Shown here in pieces: positions 17,069-25,056 of a stretch of 64,000 nucleotides of DNA (the first letter of the stretch is position 1; the number at the start of each line of letters is the position of its first letter). The position numbers were made by a program, and so were the translations under genes. The DNA is from Filimonas sp. (lineage in GTDB: Bacteria; Bacteroidota; Bacteroidia; Chitinophagales; Chitinophagaceae), in NCBI GenBank assembly GCA_017306865.1, contig JAFKHH010000012.1:248001-312000 (forward strand), given 5' to 3'. The notes beneath the pieces were generated by a model. The model had not been told where the DNA came from. It saw only the letters and a list, made by a program, of their open reading frames with translations, and did not search any database.

Positions 17069-17129
17069 TAAAAGCGCTTTTAACGAAGCTTTGGCTGCAA
17101 ATTATCTCTCCCGGAATTATTTTCAGGAG

Positions 17130-17720
17130 ATGAAACCATTTCTCTTGCTGCTTATCCTCAACCTCATGGCCCTGGCTGCTTCTGCGCAGATAGATTATGT
17201 GTTGCTGCAAAAAAGAGACAGGACTATACAACGCTATTATGCCGGTTATAACATAGACGTATATACTAAACAAGATCAATACATCTCCGGTATTGTAGAC
17301 AAATGCAGGAATGATAGCATCTTCATTAAAGTAGGAAGTAAAGAAGTAATACCAACTGGTTTTGGCGGCGGCAGAGTGGAGTGGGTAACCAAAGGCTACA
17401 TCGGCATACATATAAATGATATTGCGATCATTCCTAAAAAGAGCCGTCTTACATGGGCATCTGTTGGCAATATGGCGCTTAAAGTAGTTGTACTTGCCGG
17501 GTGTATCTGGGGAGTAAATAGCATTCACACAGATTACAAAGCCGCATACGTGATCGGCTATACGGGAACGATCCTTACAAGTGTATTAATATCGCAGGTA
17601 AATATTTTTCACAATAGAAAACCCGCGGGTTATCATATAGGAAAGAAGTTCAAATTGAAATACGTAAACCTTACAAATAAAGCACCGATGCCGGCAGCCG
17701 GTTCCGCGGCTGACCAGTAA
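17130..17720 (+). CDS. Exported protein of unknown function
   Basis: I do not recognise this 196-residue protein. From the ATG at 17130 it has a clean signal peptide (MKPFLLLLILNLMALAASAQ). A short beta-rich part contains YISGIVDKCRNDSIFIKVGS, which resembles small SH3-like or LSm-like beta folds. Two hydrophobic stretches follow (MALKVVVLAGCIWGV and YVIGYTGTILTSVLISQ) and a basic tail, so it may be a membrane protein. A longer frame from 16959 overlaps lysE and is rejected. It lies between lysE and mtgA, 61 and 40 nt away, in the same likely operon. Confidence 0.75.
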   Translation: MKPFLLLLILNLMALAASAQIDYVLLQKRDRTIQRYYAGYNIDVYTKQDQYISGIVDKCRNDSIFIKVGSKEVIPTGFGGGRVEWVTKGYIGIHINDIAIIPKKSRLTWASVGNMALKVVVLAGCIWGVNSIHTDYKAAYVIGYTGTILTSVLISQVNIFHNRKPAGYHIGKKFKLKYVNLTNKAPMPAAGSAADQ

Positions 17721-17760
17721 CAAGAAAATATTATCTTGCTGCCTGAAGTAAAATTACCTT

Positions 17761-18456
17761 ATGCTCACTTTCTGGCGTTGGCTGAAGCGCATTGTCATCA
17801 TTTGTTTTGTATCGTCGCTTCTCTACATCATTATTTGCCGTTGGTTTTTTCCGCCTGTCACCATTACACAACTAGGTGCGGCTATAGGTGGTTATGGACT
17901 GAAACGCGATTACGTTTCCTGGGACGAAATATCTCCCAACCTGAAGCTGGCAGCTATGGCAAGTGAAGACCAGATGTTTCCTGACCATGGTGGTTTTGAC
18001 TGGAAAGCAATAGAAAAAAGCCTCTCTACCAATCCGAAGAAAAAGAAAAAGATCCGCGGCGCCGGAGCGAGTACCATTAGCCAGCAGACAGCAAAAAATG
18101 TTTTCCTATGGCAGGGAGAAGGTGTGATGCGCTATTTGCGTAAAGCACCGGAGTTTTATTTTACTAAAATGATTGAGTGGACGTGGAATAAGAAACGCAT
18201 CCTGGAAGTGTATCTGAATGTGATAGAAATGGGGCCAGGCATTTTTGGCGTAGAAGCCGCTTCTCAGAAGTATTTTGGCAAGCATGCCAAAGACCTGAGC
18301 CGGACAGAAGCTGCTGCTATCATAGCTTGTCTGCCCAATCCTAAAAAATATACCGTGACGCCTCCGAGCCGTTGGGTAACGTGGAAAACACAATGGATAC
18401 TTAAGCAAATGGCTGCTATACAAGACGATCCTGATATACAGGCACTCATGAAATAG
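17761..18456 (+). CDS. mtgA: Monofunctional biosynthetic peptidoglycan transglycosylase
   Basis: A GT51 glycosyltransferase that polymerises lipid II into glycan strands at the inner membrane. The 231-residue length is typical for MtgA. An N-terminal signal anchor (IVIICFVSSLLYIIICRWF) is followed by the catalytic ASEDQMFPDHGGFDW (essential Glu, near residue 70), GAGASTISQQTAKNVFLW, the RKAPEFYFTKMIEW region, KKRILEVYLNVIEMG and AAIIACLPNPKKY. The transpeptidase domain of bifunctional PBPs is absent as expected. It closes the GH3-lysE-unknown-mtgA run. Confidence 0.96.
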   Translation: MLTFWRWLKRIVIICFVSSLLYIIICRWFFPPVTITQLGAAIGGYGLKRDYVSWDEISPNLKLAAMASEDQMFPDHGGFDWKAIEKSLSTNPKKKKKIRGAGASTISQQTAKNVFLWQGEGVMRYLRKAPEFYFTKMIEWTWNKKRILEVYLNVIEMGPGIFGVEAASQKYFGKHAKDLSRTEAAAIIACLPNPKKYTVTPPSRWVTWKTQWILKQMAAIQDDPDIQALMK

Positions 18457-18479
18457 AAAAAGTTTTAAACGGTTTTTAA

Positions 18480-18510
18480 TTTGTCAGTGGATTCAGTTAA
18501 ATTAGATTTG
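18480..18510 (+). promoter_or_regulatory. Consensus -33/-7 promoter of a mini transcription unit
   Basis: TTTG at 18480-18483, 19 nt spacer, TAGATTTG at 18503-18510: a full match to both boxes. It faces only the 24-codon ORF at 18525 and a terminator at 18688-18720, so it drives a transcript of about 200 nt. Confidence 0.65.
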
Positions 18511-18524
18511 TTAAAACGATTGCC

Positions 18525-18599
18525 ATGCTTGCCCTCAACAAAAATTGGATTTTTGTTTTAGTTACTTGTCTAATGTTTTATGTAGTGCTGAGAAAATAA
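18525..18599 (+). CDS. Candidate small membrane protein, 24 residues
   Basis: Beginning 14 nt after a consensus promoter, this ORF encodes a 24-residue peptide with a Lys at position 6, a hydrophobic centre (WIFVLVTCLMFYVVL, residues 8-22) and an Arg-Lys C-terminus before TAA. That layout fits a single-span membrane peptide. I recognise no family. The alternative is a small RNA of about 200 nt in which the ORF is fortuitous; the downstream part (18600-18687) is not coding. The combination of promoter, ORF and terminator within 240 bp argues the unit is real. Confidence 0.45.
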   Translation: MLALNKNWIFVLVTCLMFYVVLRK

Positions 18600-18687
18600 G
18601 AAGATTACTCAACGTTAAAACTGCTATTCAACCTTAGATCAATGCGGCGTACCGCAACCAAAACTAAATCCTGCTAAAAGACTGTAG

Positions 18688-18720
18688 GCCTTTCCAATAA
18701 AACGGGAAGGCTTTTATTTT
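18688..18720 (+). terminator. Intrinsic terminator of the mini transcription unit
   Basis: GCCTTTCC (18688-18695) pairs with GGGAAGGC (18704-18711, one G-T wobble), followed directly by TTTTATTTT. Confidence 0.8.
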
Positions 18721-18734
18721 GCCATTTCGTCAAT

Positions 18735-18842
18735 CGTGAAACGTTAATCGTGAATAAGCTTATTCAACAATTGCTAACGTACTGCTGATACTACCGCAGC
18801 GGTTACAAAACAGAAGCGCTTATTCACGATTAACGTTTCACG
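18735..18842. repeat. Word-type inverted repeat (CGTGAA family), perfect 25-nt arms
   Basis: Arms 18735-18759 and 18818-18842 are perfect inverted copies made of CGTGAAACG and ATCGTGAATAAGC words. The 58-nt loop holds a second pair, CTGC...GCAG. The arm matches 22 of 25 bases of the arm at 51095-51119, so this is one of at least three related copies. Confidence 0.85.
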
Positions 18843-18892
18843 TCTCACGATCCATCTTCGTATTTTGTACCTCGTACTTGATCTTGCTGTTT

Positions 18893-18900
18893 TATCTTTG
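18893..18900 (+). promoter_or_regulatory. -7 box (TATCTTTG) of the aminotransferase gene
   Basis: TATCTTTG lies 16 nt upstream of the GTG start at 18917; TTG at 18878-18880 is closer than the usual -33 spacing. Confidence 0.55.
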
Positions 18901-18916
18901 GACAAAACCTCTCTGC

Positions 18917-20068
18917 GTGAATAAGATTAACTCCAAACTACCCGACGTAGGTACTACCATTTTTACTATTATGAGCCAACTGGCAACGGAGCATAATGCC
19001 GTGAACCTGGGGCAAGGGTTTCCTGACTTTCCTATGGACAGTCAACTAATAGACCTGGTAAGTAAAGCGTTGAAGAGTGGATTTAATCAATACGTTCACA
19101 TGAGCGGTTATTTGCCGCTTCGCGAAAAAATAGCAGAGAAAGTAAACAAGTTGTATGGCGCTACAGTTAACCCCGATACACAGATCACTGTAACACCCGG
19201 CGGTACGTATGCCATTTACACGGCGCTTACAACAGTATTGCAACCTGGTGATGAAGTCATCGTTTTTGAGCCCGCTTACGATAGCTATGTTCCCAATATT
19301 TTGATCAATGGCGGTATACCCGTTTACATTTCACTGAAGTATCCCGATTATTCTATTCCGTGGGATGAGGTAAAAAGCAAGATCACACCGAAGACAAAAA
19401 TGATCATGATTAACACGCCGCACAACCCTACAGGAAGTGTGTTGCAGGAAAGTGATATTCAGCAATTGCGTGAGATAGTAAAAGACACCAACATTTATAT
19501 CCTGAGCGATGAAGTGTATGAGCATCTGATCTTCGATAACATCCCACACCAAAGCATGCTGCGTTATCCCGATCTGCTGGAGCGGTCATTTGTATGTTTC
19601 TCCTTTGGTAAAACGTATCACTGCACAGGTTGGAAATTAGGGTACTGCATCAGTGCTGAAGATACTATGGTAGAGTTTAGAAAAGTACATCAGTTCAATA
19701 GTTTCTCCTGCAACTCACCTATGCAGGTTGCCATTGCAGAGTTTTTGCAATATGAAGAGGCCTATTTGTCCCTCGGGCATTTTCTTCAGCACAAGCGCGA
19801 CTATTTTCAGCAATTGATGAAGAACACGCCGTTTAAAGCATTACCATCACATGGGAGCTACTTCCAGGGCTACAGTTACGAAGGTTTGTCTGACGAATCC
19901 GACCGCGATCTGGCCATCCGCCTGACAAAAGAATATGGGGTAGCGACCATTCCATTCTCCGTTTTTTATCACGATAACACAGACAATAAAGTATTACGCT
20001 TCTGCTTTGCCAAAAAAGCTGCTACGTTGGAAAAGGCTGTAGATAAGCTGAAGACGTTTGGCAAGTAA
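18917..20068 (+). CDS. Methionine/kynurenine-type aminotransferase (PLP fold type I)
   Basis: A PLP-dependent aminotransferase similar to the MetAT/YbdL and kynurenine aminotransferase group. The 383-residue protein shows NLGQGFPDFPMD near the N-terminus, the cofactor-ring region TPGGTYAIYTAL, the conserved Asn in NTPHNPTGS, LSDEVYEHLIFD (Asp and Tyr contacting PLP), and the Schiff-base lysine in SFGKTYHCTGWKLGY. The frame opens at an ATG at 18878 but that precedes the -7 box; a GTG at 18917 gives the usual family N-terminus VNKINSKLPDVGTTIF. It stands alone between a word-repeat region and the padR leader. Confidence 0.9.
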   Translation: MNKINSKLPDVGTTIFTIMSQLATEHNAVNLGQGFPDFPMDSQLIDLVSKALKSGFNQYVHMSGYLPLREKIAEKVNKLYGATVNPDTQITVTPGGTYAIYTALTTVLQPGDEVIVFEPAYDSYVPNILINGGIPVYISLKYPDYSIPWDEVKSKITPKTKMIMINTPHNPTGSVLQESDIQQLREIVKDTNIYILSDEVYEHLIFDNIPHQSMLRYPDLLERSFVCFSFGKTYHCTGWKLGYCISAEDTMVEFRKVHQFNSFSCNSPMQVAIAEFLQYEEAYLSLGHFLQHKRDYFQQLMKNTPFKALPSHGSYFQGYSYEGLSDESDRDLAIRLTKEYGVATIPFSVFYHDNTDNKVLRFCFAKKAATLEKAVDKLKTFGK

Positions 20069-20285
20069 GGGGAATAAATTTGCGATTTGATATTTGAGAT
20101 AAGGCTGTTTTAGGGCGGTTCTGTATTTCTATGGGCTAAATCTGGATTTTACCCGATTTTCATTCATCCCTATTTTAAACCGTTCATCACAATGACAATT
20201 TAGCCATTTATCAATAAAACAATTATAATCAATTAATTATAATAAAACCCACTTCTATCCACCACCTGCTACTTTAAAAAAGATG

Positions 20286-20326
20286 GTACTATGTGTTGCA
20301 TAGTACTGAAAAACTTCCCATCTTTG
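20286..20326 (+). promoter_or_regulatory. PadR-type operator overlapping the padR-pspC promoter
   Basis: GTACTATG (20286-20293), 5 nt, CATAGTAC (20299-20306) is a perfect dyad. It overlaps the TTG at 20296-20298, which stands 20 nt before CATCTTTG (20319-20326), a one-mismatch -7 box. Binding would cover the -33 region. The rest of 20069-20285 shows only AATTGTT-type words near 20190-20240. Confidence 0.6.
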
Positions 20327-20391
20327 TGTTGTGATAGTAAAGAAGCTGACAACAGCCCGTAGAACTTAAAACACAAACATTAAAATAAAAC

Positions 20392-20433
20392 AGCCTTCCA
20401 TTGACCTACAACCGGAGTAATCAACGGAAGGCT
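20392..20433 (+). other. Leader hairpin before padR
   Basis: AGCCTTCC (20392-20399) pairs with GGAAGGCT (20426-20433) in the untranslated leader, about 24 nt before the padR ATG. No T-run follows, so it is not a terminator; it may affect mRNA stability. Confidence 0.5.
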
Positions 20434-20456
20434 TCACAAACAAAAACCCCAAGGTT

Positions 20457-20816
20457 ATGGATATTCAGAACACACAAAGTCAGATGAGGAAGGGGGTGCT
20501 GGAGTTTTGCATTTTGTCCATTATTCGCCAGGGCGAAGTTTATCCGAGTGATATTGTTGACAGGATGAAAGCAGCAAACCTCCATATTCTGGAAGGCACT
20601 CTATACCCCTTGTTAACACGCCTCAAAAATGCAGAACTATTAACTTACCGCTGGGTTGAAAGCGTATCTGGCCCGCCAAGAAAATACTTCTGCATGACAG
20701 AAAAAGGCCTCGAATTTTATGGTGAGCTGGAGCGCACCTGGCAAGAATTGGCCGACGCTGTACATGCACTAACGCAACCAACAACTGATAATAACAATTC
20801 CAACTTAAACCAATAA
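20457..20816 (+). CDS. PadR family transcriptional regulator
   Basis: A 119-residue winged-helix regulator. The PadR pattern is complete: RKGVLEFCILSIIRQGEVYPSDIVDRM for helices one and two (core: LEFCILSII), ILEGTLYPLLTRLKNAELL for the recognition helix and GPPRKYFCMTEKGLEFY for the wing, with a C-terminal dimerisation helix. It precedes the PspC protein by 14 nt. PadR-PspC pairs are common in Bacteroidota and are usually autoregulated; the GTACTATG dyad upstream is the likely operator. The inducing signal is unknown but probably envelope stress. Confidence 0.93.
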   Translation: MDIQNTQSQMRKGVLEFCILSIIRQGEVYPSDIVDRMKAANLHILEGTLYPLLTRLKNAELLTYRWVESVSGPPRKYFCMTEKGLEFYGELERTWQELADAVHALTQPTTDNNNSNLNQ

Positions 20817-20830
20817 AACCCGAACTGATC

Positions 20831-23089
20831 ATGAAAAGAGTAATAAATATAAACTTTCAGGGCAGGGTAATTCCCATTGAAGAGACCGCTTACGATATTC
20901 TTAAACAATATGTAGAAAGTCTGCGTCGCCACTTCGCAAACGAAGAAGGCCGCGACGAGATTATCAACGACATAGAAGGGCGTATTGCTGAACTGTTCAG
21001 CGAAAACCTGAAAAAAGGCGCTACTTGCATCACAGATAATGACATCAATGTTATTATAGAAAGCATTGGCCGTCCGGAAGATTTTGAAGATGATGAAGCT
21101 AAAGTAAAATCACAGTTAGGCGCAGAAAGCACACAGCAAAATGCAACAGCCGACCAGGGTTTTACCCAGGCACAACAAGAAGAACCACAACCTCGTCAAC
21201 GTTTGTACAGAGACGAGAATGATAAAATACTTGGCGGTGTTTGTTCCGGTATTGCCAACTACATAAGGCTGGACCCGGCAATAGTACGTATCCTGTTCGC
21301 CATTATCACATTAGGCGGTTTTGGATCAGGTGTATTAATCTACATCTTGCTATGGGCCATCTTACCTAGTTCAGGATTAACAAAGAGTGCAATTCGTAAG
21401 AGATTGTTTCGCAACCCGGAAGACAAAGTTATCGCAGGCGTAGCCAGCGGTATAGCGGCTTACTTTGATATAGCAGTATGGATTCCCCGATTGATATTTG
21501 CTTTCCCATTAGTAGCCAGCATCTTTGTTTCCATCTTTAGAAACGTTTTCTGGGATTTTCACATGGGGCCTACATTCCTTTTCGGTTCCTTCAGTAGCTC
21601 CTTCTTTGTAATATATGTGATACTGTGGGTGGTGATACCGGAAGCAAACTCTGCTTCAGAAAAACTGGAAATGCGTGGTGAAAAAGTAGACTTGAACTCT
21701 ATTAAAAACACGATCCAGGAAGACCTGGGCCACTTCAAATCAAAAGCAGAAAAGTGGGGCACAGAAGTAAAAGACAAAGCTGCTGAGTGGGGTAGTGAGT
21801 TTGGTAAAACAATGGGTGCAAAAGGTCAGGCATTTGGTAATGAAGTGGGCGGTGCTGCAAGAAGAGGTGGTAGCAGAGTGTTCCATGCAATAGGTGTGAT
21901 CTTCAAAGCATTCTTCCTGTTTGTAGCTGGTATGCTTGCATTCGCTTTGCTGATTGGCTTACTTACCCTGATGATGGGACGTATTAACTACTTCCCGATG
22001 AAAGAGTTTATCCTTTCCGGCTTCTGGCAAAATGCACTTGCATGGGCTACACTGGTTCTCTTCCTCGGTATCCCGGTAATTGCATTGATCACCTGGATCA
22101 TTAGAAGGTTGATGAAAGTGAAGTCTAAAAATCCATACCTCGGCTATACATTCAGTGGTCTCTGGACAATAGGTTTGATCTGTGTAATAGCACTTGCAAT
22201 AAGTGTAGCACGTGACTACAGAACAAAAGGTGCAGTGGAAGATAGCGTAACGCTTGCTAAACCTTCAAAAGATAAGCTGTTGCTTAAGTTATCTAACGAA
22301 AGTACAACAGACTACGGCAGCGATTGGTTTGGTATAAACTGGGATGAAGAAGATGTACCATTCTATGTAGTATCTGAAGATAGCCTGTTGATGACAACCG
22401 TACGAGTGAATGTTGTAAAAAGCGCAGATAGCAGCTATCATATCAGAGTCGTAAAATTTTCCCGCGGCAGCTCTCCTGCACTGGCAAGAAGCATTGCAAC
22501 CAATGTAGTGTTCAATGTAAAACAGGCAGATACATTAATCACACTGCCAAGAGGATTTGCCGTAACACAGAAAAATAAATTCCGCAATCAGCAAGTACTT
22601 GTCATTGTAGAAGTGCCGATCGGTAAAAGAATACAAATAGACAGAAGTGTGAACGATTACAGGTGGTTCAATATAGATTTCAACAATCGTCGCCGCCGCA
22701 ACTGGTCAGCAGATTGGGATGACAACTGGGATAACAGTTATAGCTGGAGAGAAAATGTAGAATACAGGATGTTTGAAACAGGGTTGAAAGCAACACAAAA
22801 GTCAAGAGACGACCAGCATAATGAAGACGAAACAAGACAACAGTTGAAAGACCTGGAAGAACAGAAAAAAGATCTGGAGGATAAACAAAAAGAATTGCAG
22901 AAAAATCTGCCTGTTGATACAACACACTACCAGTATAAACCAGAAGGTCCCAAAACGCCAAAAGAACCAAAGGCGCCAAAAGCTCCGGGAGGAGACAATA
23001 AAGTAACGGCAAGTACTTCTGTAAAAGAAGGATTGTCTGAAATGTTACCCGGCCCATCAGGATTACTGGCAATGAAAGTATTCAGATAA
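20831..23089 (+). CDS. PspC domain membrane protein with two PspC repeats
   Basis: A 752-residue inner-membrane protein. Residues 1-90 form a helical HAAS-like domain (EGRDEIINDIEGRIAELF). Two PspC units follow: RLYRDENDKILGGVCSGIANY near 125 and KRLFRNPEDKVIAGVASGIAAY near 187, each with paired hydrophobic helices ending in LWAILPSSG and LWVVIPEAN. A linker with WGTEVKDKAAEWGSEFGK repeats, three more membrane helices (around 350-470), a beta-rich periplasmic part, and a charged coiled coil (KDLEEQKKDLEDKQKELQK) complete it. PspC proteins sense or relieve membrane stress in the phage-shock response; no PspA is present here. It is cotranscribed with padR. Confidence 0.92.
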   Translation: MKRVININFQGRVIPIEETAYDILKQYVESLRRHFANEEGRDEIINDIEGRIAELFSENLKKGATCITDNDINVIIESIGRPEDFEDDEAKVKSQLGAESTQQNATADQGFTQAQQEEPQPRQRLYRDENDKILGGVCSGIANYIRLDPAIVRILFAIITLGGFGSGVLIYILLWAILPSSGLTKSAIRKRLFRNPEDKVIAGVASGIAAYFDIAVWIPRLIFAFPLVASIFVSIFRNVFWDFHMGPTFLFGSFSSSFFVIYVILWVVIPEANSASEKLEMRGEKVDLNSIKNTIQEDLGHFKSKAEKWGTEVKDKAAEWGSEFGKTMGAKGQAFGNEVGGAARRGGSRVFHAIGVIFKAFFLFVAGMLAFALLIGLLTLMMGRINYFPMKEFILSGFWQNALAWATLVLFLGIPVIALITWIIRRLMKVKSKNPYLGYTFSGLWTIGLICVIALAISVARDYRTKGAVEDSVTLAKPSKDKLLLKLSNESTTDYGSDWFGINWDEEDVPFYVVSEDSLLMTTVRVNVVKSADSSYHIRVVKFSRGSSPALARSIATNVVFNVKQADTLITLPRGFAVTQKNKFRNQQVLVIVEVPIGKRIQIDRSVNDYRWFNIDFNNRRRRNWSADWDDNWDNSYSWRENVEYRMFETGLKATQKSRDDQHNEDETRQQLKDLEEQKKDLEDKQKELQKNLPVDTTHYQYKPEGPKTPKEPKAPKAPGGDNKVTASTSVKEGLSEMLPGPSGLLAMKVFR

Positions 23090-23112
23090 ACTCGGTTAAA
23101 GTTGGGAAACAA

Positions 23113-23156
23113 AAGCCCGCCACCCTGTTCCCAGGGCAGCGGGCTTCCCTGTTTTT
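23113..23156 (+). terminator. Intrinsic terminator of the padR-pspC operon
   Basis: AAGCCCGC (23113-23120) pairs with GCGGGCTT (23139-23146), with an inner CCCTG/CAGGG extension, then CCCTGTTTTT. It lies 24 nt after the pspC stop. Confidence 0.85.
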
Positions 23157-23167
23157 AAGAGATATCC

Positions 23168-23175
23168 TATCTTTG
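23168..23175 (+). promoter_or_regulatory. -7 box (TATCTTTG) upstream of the AAA NTPase gene
   Basis: A perfect TATCTTTG just after the previous terminator, 163 nt before the NTPase ATG. If used, the leader would contain the word-type hairpin 23202-23284. Confidence 0.4.
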
Positions 23176-23201
23176 TTATTCCTCTGGACAAATACGCGTA
23201 T

Positions 23202-23284
23202 AACCACGAAGGACAATGATATTCCACAACGGACACAATGAAAACCTTTATGTTCTTTGTGAAACCTTCGTGAGCCTTGTGGTT
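23202..23284. repeat. Word-type inverted repeat (CACGAAGG family)
   Basis: AACCACGAAGG (23202-23212) faces CCTTCGTG (23265-23272) and CCTTGTGGTT (23275-23284); CACAATG and CTTTGTG words lie inside. Imperfect but clearly self-complementary. Similar wording occurs at 47779-48035 and 49662-49728. Confidence 0.65.
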
Positions 23285-23338
23285 TATTAATCGCTTAAGA
23301 ACAGCCTGCGTACAGGCAAACACAATCATCAATTATTT

Positions 23339-23872
23339 ATGGAGAAAGAACATTGCTATGTTATCACTGGCGGTCCTGGTGCTGGCAAAACAACGCTATT
23401 GCATGCGTTGAAAGAAAAATATAATTATGTAGATGAAGTAGCGCGCACCATTATACAGGAAGAAATGGCGCGAAACGGTACTGCTTTGCCCTGGGCGGAT
23501 AAAGTGTTGTATAGAGACATCATGCTGGAAAGATCGATTGCAACATTTAGTAAAGCAACAAATAATTGCGTAACCTTCTTTGATCGTGGTATTCCGGATG
23601 TGGTTGCATATACACTATTAATAGGAACGCAGGTCACACCTCAATTGCATGAAGCTGCGAGCCAAAACAGGTACAATAAACAAGTATTTATATTGCCACC
23701 ATGGAAAGAGATCTATTGCACAGATACCGAGCGTAAACAGGATTTTGATGAAGCCATCAAAACATACGAAGTGTTATGTGATGTGTATGAGCAATACGGT
23801 TATCACTTAATACAAGTGCCATTCCTTCCTGTAAAACAGCGCGCAGCATTCATTGAATTATCCATTCTCTAA
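23339..23872 (+). CDS. AAA family ATPase / P-loop NTPase (AAA_28 type)
   Basis: A 177-residue single-domain P-loop protein resembling small nucleotide or nicotinamide-riboside-kinase-like NTPases grouped as AAA_28. The Walker A GGPGAGKTTLL lies at residues 11-21, a Walker-B-like FFDRGIPDVVAY near 80 with the DRG of kinase-like members, and a lid helix with basic residues (DTERKQDFDEA). It may phosphorylate a small molecule; nothing in the neighbourhood indicates which. It is transcribed alone. Confidence 0.88.
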   Translation: MEKEHCYVITGGPGAGKTTLLHALKEKYNYVDEVARTIIQEEMARNGTALPWADKVLYRDIMLERSIATFSKATNNCVTFFDRGIPDVVAYTLLIGTQVTPQLHEAASQNRYNKQVFILPPWKEIYCTDTERKQDFDEAIKTYEVLCDVYEQYGYHLIQVPFLPVKQRAAFIELSIL

Positions 23873-23880
23873 AAATAAGA

Positions 23881-23915
23881 AGACCTATAAGGTTTTTTCG
23901 AAACCTTATAGGTCT
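23881..23915. terminator. Strong hairpin after the NTPase gene
   Basis: A perfect 15-bp stem (AGACCTATAAGGTTT, 23881-23895, with 23901-23915) and a 5-nt loop 8 nt past the stop. No T-run follows on the plus strand. An arm of ACTCACC/ACCACTGACC words follows at about 23975-24025 before the convergent hydrolase gene. Confidence 0.65.
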
Positions 23916-24024
23916 ATGTCAAGTCTTCACAATATGACTGCTTTTTTATTTTAGTCTGAATATTTTCACCATTGCCTACTCTCCATTCACATACTCACCA
24001 CTGACCACCCACAACTCACCCACC

Positions 24025-24885
24025 TCACTTATAATACTCCCACAATAGTTTCGAAACCTTCCTGATCACCACCCATGCTTCATTGCTGCTGTTCCAGCTT
24101 TGGTCTTTGTTCTCGCTCGTGCAAATGCAGAATACGTAACGCCTGCCATGGCCATTTACAAAAAGAACTTCGCCACGGCTGTCATTCACTGCACCGTTTT
24201 TGCTTGCAACAAACACATCACTTGGTATTTCAGAAATAGCCTGTTGATCCCAATAGTTGCGTCCCAGCAAGCGAAGCATTCTTTCACTTATGCTATCACT
24301 GATGATCTCATGCTTTACTATTTTTTCCATTAAGGACGCCATCGCATAAGGCGTTGTTTGCCCCCAGCCATATTTATTGCGGTTCGCTTCGCGCCCGGGC
24401 GTGCGGCTGTTTACACGGAAATCTTTTATGCCGAGACTATCCAGCAATGCATTGATACGAGTACCGCCTCCGGCGAGGCTTTGCAGCCAAAGGCTCGCAG
24501 TGTTATCACTTAAAGTAAGCATCAGCATAATCACTCTGCCCAGCTCTATCTTTTCTCCACTTTTAAACGATCCTAATACATCAGAACCTGCGTACAGTAA
24601 AGAATCTTTATACTCGATTGGTTGGTCATACTTGTATTCACCCTTATTCAGCTTATCCATCATGCCTGTCAGTATCCCCATCTTCACCATACTCGCGGTA
24701 GTAAAAATGCTGTCGGCATTAATAGCCACCACCTTGTTCTTGTTCAAATCATGTACATAAATGCCAATTCTGCCATTAAAGCCCTTGAACAATTCATCGA
24801 TCTTACCCTGTAATTTTTTGTCTGTTTTTTGTGCAAAGCAATTGAAAGAAGTTGCTGCCAGTAGAAGCAAGAATATTTTTTTCAC
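24025..24885 (-). CDS. Serine hydrolase with class A beta-lactamase fold
   Basis: A 286-residue exported protein related to class A beta-lactamases. A signal peptide (MKKIFLLLLAATSFNCFAQ) is followed by the catalytic S-x-x-K as TTASMVKMG near residue 64, the SDN loop as LTLSDNTAS near 128, a Glu in the omega-loop position (TPGREANRN) and KNG in place of the usual KTG (ASKNGAVNDSRGE). The KNG change and divergent omega loop leave true beta-lactam hydrolysis uncertain; it could be a DD-peptidase-like or esterase variant. The start is GTG at 24885. It follows the 25057-25971 lipoprotein but a terminator lies between them. Confidence 0.85.
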   Translation of the reverse strand: MKKIFLLLLAATSFNCFAQKTDKKLQGKIDELFKGFNGRIGIYVHDLNKNKVVAINADSIFTTASMVKMGILTGMMDKLNKGEYKYDQPIEYKDSLLYAGSDVLGSFKSGEKIELGRVIMLMLTLSDNTASLWLQSLAGGGTRINALLDSLGIKDFRVNSRTPGREANRNKYGWGQTTPYAMASLMEKIVKHEIISDSISERMLRLLGRNYWDQQAISEIPSDVFVASKNGAVNDSRGEVLFVNGHGRRYVFCICTSENKDQSWNSSNEAWVVIRKVSKLLWEYYK

Positions 24886-24921
24886 GTCAGTTAGGATTTT
24901 AGCGTACAGCTTAAAGCTAAC

Positions 24922-24951
24922 AAAAAACCGCGATTATAATCGCGGTTTTTT
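24922..24951. terminator. Perfect 30-bp palindromic terminator
   Basis: AAAAAACCGCGATTA and its exact reverse complement, 24922-24951, with A-run and T-run on both sides. It ends transcripts of the lipoprotein gene 25057-25971 (minus strand), and could act in either direction. Confidence 0.85.
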
Positions 24952-25056
24952 GCAGGAAAATGCAAGAGTTGAATTCATTGTCGCATTGTTATATGGTCAA
25001 ATTGTTGGGGGACGCTAAGATTATAAATAGCACTCACGATTGCCGTTTCACGATCC

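Noticed and set aside
16959-17129. N-terminal extension of the 17130 gene into lysE
   Set aside because: The extension overlaps the lysE 3' end; the ATG at 17130 gives a complete signal peptide.
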